Shown: positions 48,701 through 62,127, counted from the stretch's first letter. The stretch: DNA of 64,000 nucleotides from Archivesica marissinica (GCA_014843695.1 CM026403.1:4340150-4404149), one strand, 5' to 3'. The notes: generated from the sequence alone by a model not told the origin. Translations and numbers: made by a program.

Positions 48701-51229
48701 CATTGTCCATCAGTGTGACCTTGAGTACATGTACACATGACTTGTGAGGACATACATCATTGTCCATCAGTGTGACCTTGTGTACATGTACACATGACTT
48801 GTGAGGGCATACATCATTGTCCATCAGTGTGACCTTGAGTACATGTACACATGACTTGTGAGGGCATACATCATTGTCCATCAGTGTGACCTTGTGTACA
48901 CATGACTTGTGAGGACATACATCATTGTCCATCAGTGTGACCTTGAGTACATGTACACATGACTTGTGAGGACATACATCATTGTCCATCAGTGTGACCT
49001 TGTGTATACATGACTTGTGAGGACATACATCATTGCCCATCAGTGTGACCTTGTGTATACATGACTTGTGAGGACATACATCATTGCTCATCAGTGTGAC
49101 CTTGTGTACACATGACTTGTGAGGACATACATCATTGTCCATCAGTGTGACCTTGTGTACACATGACTTGTGAGGACATACATCATTGTCCATCAGTGTG
49201 ACCTTGTGTACACATGACTTGTGAGGACATACATCATTGTCCATCAGTGTGACCTTGTGTACACATGACTTGTGAGGACATACATCATTGTCCATCAGTG
49301 TGACCTTGTGTACACATGACTTGTGAGGACATACATCATTGTCCATCAGTGTGACCTTGTGTACACATGACTTGTGAGGACATACATCATTGTCCATCAG
49401 TGTGACCTTGTGTACACATGACTTGTGAGGACATACATCATTGTCCATCAGTGTGACCTTGTGTACACATGACTTGTGAGGACATACATCATTGTCCATC
49501 AGTGTGACCTTGTGTACACATGACTTGTGAGGACATACATCATTGTCCATCACATCAGTGTGACCTTGAGTACACATGACTTGTGAGGACATACATCATT
49601 GTCCATCAGTGTGACCTTGAGTACACATGACTTGTGAGGACATACATCATTGTCCATCAGTGTGACCTTGAGTATACATGACTTGTGAGGACATACATCA
49701 TTGTCCATCAGTGTGACCTTGTGTACACATGACTTGTGAGGACATACATCATTGTCCATCAGTGTGACCTTGTGTACACATGACTTGTGAGGACATACAT
49801 CATTGTCCACCAGTGTGACCTTGTGTACACATGACTTGTGAGGGCATACATCATTGTCCACCGGTGTGACCTTGTGTACACATGACTTGTGAGGGCATAC
49901 ATCATTGTCCATCAGTGTGACCTTGAGTACATGTACAAATGACTTGTGAGGGCATACATCATTGTCCATCAGTGTGACCTTGAGTACATGTACACATGAC
50001 TTGTGAGGACATACATCATTGTCCATCAGTGTGACCTTGTGTATACATGACTTGTGAGGACATACATCATTGTCCATCAGTGTGACCTTGTGTATACATG
50101 ACTTGTGAGGACATACATCATTGTCCATCAGTGTGACCTTGTGTTTACATGACTTGTGAGGACATACACCATTGCCCATCAGTGTGACCTTGAGTACATG
50201 TACACATGACTTGTGAGGACATACATCATTGTCCATCAGTGTGACCTTGTGTATACATGACTTGTGAGGACATACATCATTGTCCATCAGTGTGACCTTG
50301 TGTACACATGACTTGTGAGGACATACATCATTGTCCATCAGTGTGACCTTGTGTACACATGACTTGTGAGGACATACATCATTGTCCATCAGTGTGACCT
50401 TGTGTACACATGACTTGTGAGGACATACATCATTGTCCATCAGTGTGACCTTGTGTACACATGACTTGTGAGGACATACATCATTGTCCATCAGTGTGAC
50501 CTTGTGTACACATGACTTGTGAGGACATACATCATTGTCCATCAGTGTGACCTTGTGTACACATGACTTGTGAGGACATACATCATTGTCCATCAGTGTG
50601 ACCTTGTGTACACATGACTTGTGAGGACATACATCATTGTCCATCAGTGTGACCTTGTGTACACATGACTTGTGAGGACATACATCATTGTCCATCAGTG
50701 TGACCTTGTGTACACATGACTTGTGAGGACATACATCATTGTCCATCAGTGTGACCTTGTGTACACATGACTTGTGAGGACATACATCATTGTCCATCAG
50801 TGTGACCTTGTGTACACATGACTTGTGAGGACATACATCATTGTCCATCAGTGTGACCTTGTGTACACATGACTTGTGAGGACATACATCATTGTCCATC
50901 AGTGTGACCTTGTGTACACATGACTTGTGAGGACATACATCATTGTCCATCAGTGTGACCTTGTGTACACATGACTTGTGAGGACATACATCATTGTCCA
51001 TCAGTGTGACCTTGTGTACACATGACTTGTGAGGACATACATCATTGTCCATCAGTGTGACCTTGAGTACACATGACTTGTGAGGACATACATCATTGTC
51101 CATCAGTGTGACCTTGTGTACACATGACTTGTGAGGACATACATCATTGTCCATCAGTGTGACCTTGTGTACACATGACTTGTGAGGACATACATCATTG
51201 TCCATCAGTGTGACCTTGTGTACACATGA
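42731..51229. repeat. 8.5-kb array of a 51/57-bp repeat in the septin intron
   Basis: About 163 units of CATACATCATTGTCCATCAG, TGTGACCTTGTGTACACATG and ACTTGTGAGGA. A 57-bp form has six more bases, creating GTACATGTAC. Both periods are multiples of three, so the minus strand is open over very long runs, the longest 1,653 codons (43258-48219), with the 17-residue repeat DNDVCPHKSCVHKVTLM. Breaks are few: a stop near 43258, a 1-bp loss near 48190 and irregular CATCAC insertions near 47545 and 49552. Units with CATTGCCCATC recur at about 43602, 45259, 47030 and 49033, marking higher-order blocks. The array ends at an N gap. Confidence 0.95.
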
Positions 51230-52229
51230 NNNNNNNNNNNNNNNNNNNNNNNNNNNNNNNNNNNNNNNNNNNNNNNNNNNNNNNNNNNNNNNNNNNNNNN
51301 NNNNNNNNNNNNNNNNNNNNNNNNNNNNNNNNNNNNNNNNNNNNNNNNNNNNNNNNNNNNNNNNNNNNNNNNNNNNNNNNNNNNNNNNNNNNNNNNNNNN
51401 NNNNNNNNNNNNNNNNNNNNNNNNNNNNNNNNNNNNNNNNNNNNNNNNNNNNNNNNNNNNNNNNNNNNNNNNNNNNNNNNNNNNNNNNNNNNNNNNNNNN
51501 NNNNNNNNNNNNNNNNNNNNNNNNNNNNNNNNNNNNNNNNNNNNNNNNNNNNNNNNNNNNNNNNNNNNNNNNNNNNNNNNNNNNNNNNNNNNNNNNNNNN
51601 NNNNNNNNNNNNNNNNNNNNNNNNNNNNNNNNNNNNNNNNNNNNNNNNNNNNNNNNNNNNNNNNNNNNNNNNNNNNNNNNNNNNNNNNNNNNNNNNNNNN
51701 NNNNNNNNNNNNNNNNNNNNNNNNNNNNNNNNNNNNNNNNNNNNNNNNNNNNNNNNNNNNNNNNNNNNNNNNNNNNNNNNNNNNNNNNNNNNNNNNNNNN
51801 NNNNNNNNNNNNNNNNNNNNNNNNNNNNNNNNNNNNNNNNNNNNNNNNNNNNNNNNNNNNNNNNNNNNNNNNNNNNNNNNNNNNNNNNNNNNNNNNNNNN
51901 NNNNNNNNNNNNNNNNNNNNNNNNNNNNNNNNNNNNNNNNNNNNNNNNNNNNNNNNNNNNNNNNNNNNNNNNNNNNNNNNNNNNNNNNNNNNNNNNNNNN
52001 NNNNNNNNNNNNNNNNNNNNNNNNNNNNNNNNNNNNNNNNNNNNNNNNNNNNNNNNNNNNNNNNNNNNNNNNNNNNNNNNNNNNNNNNNNNNNNNNNNNN
52101 NNNNNNNNNNNNNNNNNNNNNNNNNNNNNNNNNNNNNNNNNNNNNNNNNNNNNNNNNNNNNNNNNNNNNNNNNNNNNNNNNNNNNNNNNNNNNNNNNNNN
52201 NNNNNNNNNNNNNNNNNNNNNNNNNNNNN
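51230..52229. other. assembly gap of exactly 1,000 N
   Basis: Placeholder between the 51-bp array and the right arm of the inverted duplication. The inverted copy starts at the very first base after the gap. Confidence 0.99.
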
Positions 52230-54085
52230 TCATCACACTGGATCCACGGAAACGTGACAAACGAATAGTTGTCTAGATCAGTAAAGATATAACACCATGA
52301 TAAATATTCAACACAACCTGTCATATTTCATTACAACTATATCAAAGTTGGCTTTCAACTTATTCAAAAATGGTCATATAGAATTCAGAAAACTATAAAT
52401 AAGTCACAGATGGCCTCGGACCACCACAACTTTCTACATTGATATAGATATCACTATTTCACTGTCAAATCTGCAGATATTTCAATGTCAATGTAGATAA
52501 CCGTTTATATAATAATATATAAACACATGTGGTAACATTGATTAGATTGGCCACAATGATGACTACCGATTGTCTGTATATGTTTCTGGAGTTAGTATAG
52601 TACTGTACAATCAAAGTCAACAGCTGCTATTTTTAGCTAGCTTTAAGCGGTTGTGGACGCCCCCCCATCTTGTACATTGCTATTGGAATGAGTTGCATTC
52701 AGGCATGTGCTCTACCAACAACTGGGCTTCCACTGAAGGTCCCCTTGTACATTGCAATACACATGGGTGGGTACAGGGGTAGAACCACATAGCATCCACA
52801 GAAGGTCCTGATGTACATTGCAATACACATGGATGGGTACAGGGGTAGAACCACATAGCTTCCACAGAAGGTCCCCTTGTACATTGCAATACACATGGGT
52901 GGGTACAGGAGTAGAACCACATAGCTTCCACAGAAGGTCCTGATGTACATTGCAATACACATGGGTGGGTACAGGGGTAGAACCACATAGCTTCCACAGA
53001 AGGTCCTCTTGTACATTGCAATACACATGGATAGGTACAGGGGTAGAACCACATAGCTTCCACAGAAGGTCCCAGTGGTAACAATAGTTCCCCAGGACAC
53101 ATCAGTACAAGCCATCACATGCCAGCACAGGCCATGCATGCAGGGACACTCCGACACAGACCAGGACATGCAGGGACACTCCGACACAGACCAGGACATG
53201 CAGGGACACTCCGACACAGACCAGGACATGCAGGGACACTCCGACACAGACCAGGACATGCAGGGACACTCCGACACAGACCAGGACATGCAGGGACACT
53301 CCGACACAGGCCATGCATGCAGGGACACTCCGACACAGACCAGGACATGCAGGGACACTCCGACACAGACCAGGACATGCAGGGACACTCCGACACAGAC
53401 CAGGACATGCAGGGACACTCCGACACAGACAAGGACATGCAGGGACACTCCGACACAGGCCATGCATGCAGGGACACTCCGACACAGACCAGGACATGCA
53501 GGGACACTCCGACACAGACCAGGACATGCAGGGACACTCCGACACAGACCAGGACATGCAGGGACACTCCGACACAGACCAGGACATGCAGGGACACTCC
53601 GACACAGACCAGGACATGCAGGGACACTCCGACACAGACCAGGACATGCAGGGACACTCCGACACAGACCAGGACATGCAGGGACACTCCGACACAGACC
53701 AGGACATGCAGGGACACTCCGACACAGGCCAGGACATGCAGGGACACTCCGACACAGGCCAGGACATGCAGGGACACTCCGACACAGACCAGGACATGCA
53801 GGGACACTCCGACACAGACCAGGACATGCAGGGACACTCCGACACAGGCCAGGACATGCAGGGACACTCCGACACAGACCAGGACATGCAGGGACACTCC
53901 GACACAGACCAGGACATGCAGGGACACTCCGACACAGGCCAGGACATGCAGGGACACTCCGACACAGGCCAGGACATGCAGGGACACTCCAACACAGGCC
54001 AGCACAGGCCAGGACATGCAGGGACACTCTGACACAGGCCAGGACATGCAGGGACATGCCGACACAGGCCAGGACATGCAGGGAC
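52230..54085 (-). repeat. right arm of the 1.86-kb inverted duplication
   Basis: Reverse complement of 29961-31816 without indels. The non-repetitive 52230-52679 matches 31367-31816 wherever compared. Two mismatches lie in the 30-bp array (near 53371 and at 53431). Colinearity stops at 54085, where an irregular ACACCAACACCACTCC junction replaces the expected unit. Confidence 0.95.
52680..53071. repeat. 66-bp tandem array, right (inverted) copy
   Basis: Mirror image of 30975-31366, unit by unit, including the CATCAGGACC versus CAAGGGGACC alternation and the degenerate terminal unit. Confidence 0.95.
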
Positions 54086-56846
54086 ACACCAACACCACTC
54101 CGACACAGGCCAGGACATGCAGGGACACACCGACACAGGCCAGGACATGCAGGGACACTCCAACACAGGCCAGGACATGCAGGGACACTCCGACACAGGC
54201 CAGGACATGCAGGGACACTCCGACACAGGCCAGGACATGCAGGGACACTCCGACACAGGCCATGCATGCAGGGACACTCCGACACAGACCAGGACATGCA
54301 GGGACACTCCGACACAGGCCAGGACATGCAGGGACACTCCGACACAGACCAGGACATGCAGGGACACTCCGACACAGACCAGGACATGCAGGGACACTCC
54401 GACACAGCCCACAGACACCCACACAGGCCAGACATGCAGGACACCCGACACAGACCAGGACATGCACACCCCACAGACCAGGACATGCAGGGACACTCCG
54501 ACACAGACCAGGACATGCAGGGACACCCGACACAGGCCAGGACATGCAGGGACACGCCGACACAGACCAGGACATGCAGGGACACTCCGACACAGACCAG
54601 GACATGCAGGGACACTCCGACACAGGCCAGGACATGCAGGGACACTCCGACACAGGCCAGGACATGCAGGGACACGCCGACACAGGCCAGGACATGCAGG
54701 GACACTCCGACACAGGCCAGGACATGCAGGGACACTCCGACACAGGCCAGGACATGCAGGGACACTCCGACACAGGCCAGGACATGCAGGGACACCCGAC
54801 ACAGGCCAGGACATGCAGGGACACTCCGACACAGGCCAGGACATGCAGGGACACTCCGACACAGGCCAGGACATGCAGGGACACTCCGACACAGGCCAGG
54901 ACATGCAGGGACACTCCGACACAGGCCAGGACATGCAGGGACACTCCGACACAGGCCAGGACATGCAGGGACACTCCGACACAGGCCAGGACATGCAGGG
55001 ACACTCCGACACAGGCCAGGACATGCAGGGACACTCCGACACAGCCAGGACACAGGACACTCCGACACAGCCAGGACATGCAGGGACACCCGACACAGAC
55101 ATCCGACACAGGCCAGGACATGCAGGGACACTCCGACACAGGCCAGGACATGCAGGGACACACCGACACAGGCCAGGACATGCAGGGACACTCCGACACA
55201 GGCCAGGACATGCAGGGACACTCCGACACAGGCCAGGACATGCAGGACACGCCGACACAGGCCAGGACATGCCAGGACATGCCAGCACAGGCCAGGACAT
55301 GCAGGGACACTCCGACACAGGCCAGGACATGCAGGGACACTCCGACACAGGCCAGGACATGCAGGGACACGCCGACACAGACCAGGACATGCAGGGACAC
55401 TCCGACACAGGCCAGGACATGCAGGGACACTCCGACACAGGCCAGGACATGCAGGGACACTCCGACACAGGCCAGGACATGCAGGGACACGCCGACACAG
55501 ACCAGGACATGCAGGGACACTCCGACACAGGCCAGGACATGCAGGGACACTCCGACACAGGCCAGGACATGCAGGGACACACCGACACAGGCCAGGACAT
55601 GCAGGGACACTCCAACACAGGCCAGGACATGCAGGGACACTCCGACACAGGCCAGGACATGCAGGGACACACCGACACAGGCCAGGACATGCAGGGACAC
55701 TCCAACACAGGCCAGGACATGCAGGGACACTCCGACACAGGCCAGGACATGCAGGGACACTCCGACACAGGCCAGACATGCAGGGACACTCCAACACAGG
55801 CCAGGACATGCAGGGACACGCCGACACAGGCCAGGACATGCAGGGACACTCCGACACAGGCCAGCACAGGCCAGGACATGCAGGACATGCCGACACAGGC
55901 CAGGACATGCAGGACACTCCGACACAGGCCAGGACATGCAGGACACTCCGACACAGACCAGGACATGCAGGGACACTCCGACACAGGCCAGGACATGCAG
56001 GGACACCTCCGACACAGGCCAGGACATGCAGGGACACTCCGACACAGGCCAGGACATGCAGGGACACTCCGACACAGGCCAGGACATGCAGGACACTCCG
56101 ACACAGGCCAGGACATGCAGGGACACTCCAACACAGGCCAGGACATGCAGGGACACTCCGACACAGGCCAGGACATGCAGGGACACACCGACACAGGCCA
56201 GGACATGCAGGGACACGCCGACACAGGCCAGGACATGCAGGGACACTCCGACACAGGCAGGACATGCAGGGACACTCCGACACAGGCCAGGACATGCAGG
56301 GACACTCCGACACAGGCAGGACATGCAGGGACACTCCGACACAGGCCAGGACATGCAGGGCACTCCGACACAGGCCAGCTCAGGCCAGGACATGCAGGGA
56401 CACTCCGACACAGGCCAGGACATGCAGGGACACTCCGACACAGGCCAGGACATGCAGGGACACTCCGACACAGGCCAGGACATGCAGGGACACTCCGACA
56501 CAGGCCAGGACATGCAGGGACACTCCGACACAGGCCAGGACATGCAGGGAACTCCGACACAGGCCAGGACATGCAGGGACACGCCGACACAGGCCAGGAC
56601 ATGCAGGGACACGCCGACACAGACCAGGACATGCAGGGACACGCCGACACAGGCCAGGACACTCCGACACAGGCCAGCACAAGCCAAGACATGCAGGGAC
56701 ATGCCGACACAGGCCAGGACATGCAGGGACACTACGACACAGGCCAGCACAGGCCAGGACATGCAGGGACACGCCGACACAGGCCAGGACATGCAGGGAC
56801 ACGCCGACACAGACCAGGACATGCAGGCACTCCGACACAGGCTGCC
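53120..56846. repeat. 30-bp tandem array, right copy (about 125 units)
   Basis: CACTCCGACACAGGCCAGGA plus CATGCAGGGA. 53120-54085 mirrors the left copy. After 54085 the array continues with many 1-3-base losses (CAGGACACCCGACAC, GGCAGGACATG, CAGGGCACTCC) and broken units at 54405-54480 and 55045-55100. Several open frames over 900 codons are by-products of the 10-codon period. Confidence 0.95.
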
Positions 56847-57387
56847 CTGACACATCAACCATCAAGAGTGTCACATGCAACATTATTTGTGGGATTAATG
56901 AATGAGGAATCGGTAGAGAGACATGAGGTATGACAGCTACATGACATGAACATTTAATCATCTATCACAACCACACCATAACTATGTGGACATCTAAACA
57001 TCTAAAAACTTATTACCAAAATAAAAATAATAAACATTTCATCGTTGACATAAGGACTGTTGTTTATTGTTCACTTTCAAAAACTTAAACATTTCCACTT
57101 TCACCCAATAACTTATTTTTTCATTTTCGTTATAACACTATTGACCTCTAAATAGACTTAAGAAAAGTGTAGATCCAGATGAGCTGTCTGCATTTTTTGC
57201 CAGTAATATTACTAATTTTCTTATTAATTTATTGGTCTAAGAATAATATGCACAACTGTATGTCAGTTACTTGGTGTTGAATGGGTTAAGTTGAGAAACT
57301 GTGTTGATAATATCTTTATCCAGTTACAAAATACATATAATAGGAGAGTTAGAGTGACTGCAGAACATATAGTAATGAAATCATTAC
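56847..57387. other. spacer, nothing recognised
   Basis: Unique AT-rich DNA; no exon-like frame. Confidence 0.5.
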
Positions 57388-57552
57388 AAGATAAGATAAA
57401 TTTTAAGATAAGATAGGATAAATTTTAAGATAAGATAAGATAAATTTTAATATAAAATAGGATACATTTTAAGATAAGATAAGATAAATTTTAAGATAAA
57501 TTTTAAGATAAGATAGGATCAATTTTAAGATAAGATAGGATCAATTTTATTT
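57388..57552. repeat. GATAA-rich tandem tract
   Basis: AAGATAAGATAAATTTTAAG and AAGATAAGATAGGATAAATT alternate about seven times, with GGATCAATTTT variants at the end. Confidence 0.88.
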
Positions 57553-58066
57553 TGAGTCGGCAAGATAGCAACAGTACAACACAAGCTCTGAGTGAGCTTT
57601 TGAACTGACTATACGAGTGTTACAAGATCCTTTTGATCACATTACCATAGTGGGCTCGTTTTAATAAATAACATTGCTACTTTCATTTTGCAACTAAGTG
57701 TCAGCGGTAATTGTCATGATGTCACTATGCAAAGCTGCGCGCTATATTTAAGTGTTAACAGCGTTATAATTGTGTTATAACAGCGTTATAACAGCATTAT
57801 AATTGCGTTGATACTTCTCTTAAATCGTAGTGAGTCTTACCATTAACGTTGCGTACCAATTCAAATTTGAAATTACAATTATAAGGATTATTCTCTCAAC
57901 CAATCACAATCCTTCCAGGTGTTATTACACGTGTGTACATATAAGAAATTATGAGATGACTGTATTACACTGGATACAAGCAAAGTTAAAACATTATAAT
58001 CACTGACAAATATAAATAACATCGCTATATAAATATATACAATCCCCCTAAATATTGGACGAGGCG
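57553..58066. other. spacer with short GTTATAA repeats
   Basis: ACAGCGTTATAA recurs three times near 57755-57800. Nothing else recognised. Confidence 0.5.
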
Positions 58067-58311
58067 AATTACCTACAATGTATTTGGCAAATGTTTAGTT
58101 CATCACCGATTTGTTACAATATGTCACTTTTGATTTGCTTTACAAGCTAAATGTGGAAAAAATACTAAAACTAATGTCACTTTTGATTTGCTTTACAAAC
58201 TAAAACTAGTTTTAGTATTTTTTCCACATTTAGCTTGTAAAGCAAATCAAGTGACATATTGTAACAAATCGGTGATGAACTAAACATTTGCCAAATACAT
58301 TGTAGGTAATT
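58067..58311. repeat. 245-bp hairpin (inverted repeat arms of about 105 bp)
   Basis: Left arm 58067-58172 (starts AATTACCTACAATGTATTTG, ends AATACTAAAACT) and right arm 58208-58311 are reverse complements except for a 2-base indel (CACTTTTGATT versus AATCAAGTG). The 35-bp spacer repeats part of the left arm in direct orientation (AATGTCACTTTTGATTTGC). There is no coding frame. It may be a foldback MITE or a local templated inversion. Confidence 0.9.
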
Positions 58312-58328
58312 GCAGCGACCATATGGAA

Positions 58329-58540
58329 GTCGTGATAGTGCAGTGGATGCGCGTTCGCTTCAGATGCGAACGGTCCGGAGTTCGAACCCTGCTGGAGCCG
58401 TTACGCTTGTGGCCAGTCATTTAATTACCATGTTGCTTCTTCTCACTCCCACGTAGCGATGGATGAGGTCTTGAGAGTGATTAATATAAGTTGCAAGAAC
58501 TTGTTTCGCAATCGAGCTAAAATAAATTTGCATAAACTAA
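58329..58540 (+). mobile_element. SINE family B with duplication at hairpin edge
   Basis: Full family B: GTCGTGATAGTGCAGTGG head, TTCGCTTCAGATGCGAA arm, GAGTTCGAACCC B box, GCTGGAGCCG, CT tract, GTTTCGCAATCGAGCTAAAA tail. AATTGCAGCGACC (58308-58320) and AATTGCAGGGACC (58539-58551) flank it, a 13-bp duplication with one mismatch; 8 extra bases precede the head. Confidence 0.88.
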
Positions 58541-58551
58541 TTGCAGGGACC

Positions 58552-59260
58552 TGCCCGCGGGGTCTCCGATAACCTAGTCATGTAGTTATTCTGGCCTATT
58601 ATATATTGTTACTGAAGCATCATAAAGTTTTCAATTACAGTACATTTGTGTACTTATACAGATTGTTAATATAAATGTATCAGCATCACCATCTCAGCAT
58701 CATACATTCAGGTCATAACCCTGTCTGCTCCACCAACTTTCACAGTAAGGTAAAGTTATAGCAAGTAAGTGTTATAAAATGAACCCTAAAGGTATAAAAC
58801 TATATCTATATACCAGTATTTAAAACTGTCAGTAGCTTCTTACTATACATGTAATTACCATGACGGTTTGTGCACCAGGAACTAGGGAAAACAATTTATA
58901 CATGGATCTTTTAAATAATTATGGTAATTCTTTTACTGGGGTTCGAGACCACAACATTAAAACACACATGTAGGGTATGAAAGCCCAAGCATCTATCACA
59001 CCTTCAATAGCAGGCAGGGGTGCACGGGGTGTGTGGGGGGTGGCAGGGTGCAGGGGTGTGAGGGTGTGTGAGGGTAACTGCAGAACCATGATAATTATGC
59101 TCTAATTGCATCTAAAAAAAAGTAAAAGAAATTTAGTGCTTTTTTTTGCTATATTTTATTCTATATTTTAGTCTCATCAATACAGCATATAACAAACATA
59201 GAATATAGTTTACATATTAAAAAGTACATTGCCACTCAATTCAGAGTTACAAGATACGCA
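58552..59260. other. spacer, no gene seen
   Basis: Unique AT-rich DNA containing the G-rich tract listed separately. No exon-like frame or SINE signature. Confidence 0.5.
59011..59074 (+). repeat. G-rich tract with quadruplex potential
   Basis: At least six runs of three or more G within 64 bp (CAGGGGTGCACGGGGTGTG, GGGGGGTGGCAGGGTGCAGG, GGTGTGAGGGTGTGTGAGGG). This fits the G3+N1-7 pattern for G-quadruplexes. It may be simple GGGTGTG slippage. Confidence 0.6.
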
Positions 59261-61856
59261 TATATACATCATTCATCTATAACATACTGCACTACTATAG
59301 TATATACATCATTCATCTATAACATACTGCACTACTATATACATCATTCATCTATAGCATATTGCACTACTATATACATCATTCATCTATAACATATTGT
59401 ACTACTATAGTATATACATCATTCATCTATAGCATATTGCACTACTATATACATCATTCATCTATAACATACTGCACTACTATATACATCATTCATCTAT
59501 AACATATTGCACTACTATATACATCATTCATCTATAACATATTGCACTACTATATACATCATTCATCTATAACATATTGCACTACTATATACATCATTCA
59601 TCTATAACATACTGCACTACTATATACATCATTCATCTATAACATATTGCACTACTATATACATCATTCATCTATAACATACTGCACTACTATATACATC
59701 ATTCATCTATAACATACTGCACTACTATATACATCATTCATCTATAACATATTGCACTACTATATATATACATCATTCATCTATAACATACTGCACTACT
59801 ATATATATACATCATTCATCTATAACATACTGCACTACTATATACATCATTCATCTATAACATATTGCACTACTATATACATCATTCATCTATAACATAC
59901 TGCACTACATATATACATCATTCATCTATAACATACTGCACTACTATATACATCATTCATCTATAACATACTGCACTACTATATACATCATTCATCTATA
60001 ACATACTGCACTACTATATACATCATTCATCTATAACATATTGCACTACTATATACATCATTCATCTATAACATACTGCACTACTATATATATACATCAT
60101 TCATCTATAACATACTGCACTACTATATACATCATTCATCTATAACATACTGCACTACTATATACATCATTCATCTATAACATATTGCACTACTATATAC
60201 ATCATTCATCTATAACATACTGCACTACTATATACATCATTCATCTATAACATACTGCACTACTATATACATCATTCATCTATAACATATTGCACTACTA
60301 TATACATCATTCATCTATAACATACTGCACTACTATATACATCATTCATCTATAACATACTGCACTACTATATACATCATTCATCTATAACATACTGCAC
60401 TACTATATACATCATTCATCTATAACATACTGCACTACTATAGTATATACATCATTCATCTATAACATACTGCACTACTATATACATCATTCATCTATAA
60501 CATACTGCACTACATATATATACATCATTCATCTATAACATACTGCACTACTATATACATCATTCATCTATAACATATTGCACTACTATATACATCATTC
60601 ATCTATAACATACTGCACTACTATATACATCATTCATCTATAACATACTGCACTACTATATACATCATTCATCTATAACATATTGCACTACTATATACAT
60701 CATTCATCTATAACATACTGCACTACTAATATACATCATTCATCTATAACATACTGCACTACTATATACATCATTCATCTATAACATACTGCACTACTAT
60801 ATACATCATTCATCTATAACATACTGCACTACTATATACATCATTCATCTATAACATACTGCACTACTATATACATCATTCATCTATAACATATTGCACT
60901 ACTATATACATCATTCATCTATAACATACTGCACTACTATATACATCATTCATCTATAACATATTGCACTACTATATACATCATTCATCTATAACATACT
61001 GCACTACTATATACATCATTCATCTATAACATACTGCACTACTATATACATCATTCATCTATAACATACTGCACTACTATATACATCATTCATCTATAAC
61101 ATACTGCACTACTATATACATCATTCATCTATAACATACTGCACTACTATATACATCATTCATCTATAACATATTGCACTACTATATACATCATTCATCT
61201 ATAACATACTGCACTACTATATACATCATTCATCTATAACATACTGCACTACTATATACATCATTCATCTATAACATATTGCACTACTATATACATCATT
61301 CATCTATAACATACTGCACTACTATATACATCATTCATCTATAACATACTGCACTACTATATACATCATTCATCTATAACATACTGCACTACTATAGTAT
61401 ATACATCATTCATCTATAACATACTGCACTACTATAGTATATACATCATTCATCTATAACATACTGCACTACTATATACATCATTCATCTATAACATACT
61501 GCACTACTATAGTATATACATCATTCATCTATAACATACTGCACTACTATAGTATATACATCATTCATCTATAACATATTGCACTACTATATACATCATT
61601 CATCTATAACATACTGCACTACTATAGTATATACATCATTCATCTATAACATACTGCACTACTATAGTATATACATCATTCATCTATAACATACTGCACT
61701 ACTATAGTATATACATCATTCATCTATAACATACTGCACTACTATATACATCATTCATCTATAACATACTGCACTACTATATACAGCATTCATCTATAAC
61801 ATATTGTACTACTATATACATCATTCATCTATAACATATTGCACTACTATATACAT
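59261..61856. repeat. 35-bp tandem array (about 74 copies)
   Basis: The unit is TATATACATCATTCATCTAT plus AACATACTGCACTAC. CATACTGC and CATATTGC variants are interspersed, and expanded spacers TATAGTATATAC and TATATATAC cluster near the ends (59290-59410, 61390-61710). Confidence 0.96.
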
Positions 61857-62127
61857 GCACAATATATATCCCAGATTTAATTCACTTCTTTTTCTCTATA
61901 AACAGTTTTTTAAAGAATAGAGGCTTTGTTTATTTAAAGTCATTCAAGAGTTTGACATCTCGTTTTAAACTAAACATTTTATGTAGATGAGCTAGCCCTC
62001 GGCAAGCATGTCTCTAAATGGGTCATTATATTGACTTCAATCTCAATAAAAATGAAACAACAACAGTGGTTATATGGAAAGTTGATCACCTTTAGGTATT
62101 TGAGGTTTTTTTGCGAGGTTGGGGGTT
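61857..62127. other. spacer, nothing recognised
   Basis: AT-rich DNA between array and SINE. Confidence 0.5.

Noticed and set aside
42731..51229. Centromeric satellite
   Set aside because: Unit length, intronic position next to a septin exon and absence of other copies do not support it, although it cannot be excluded from one window.
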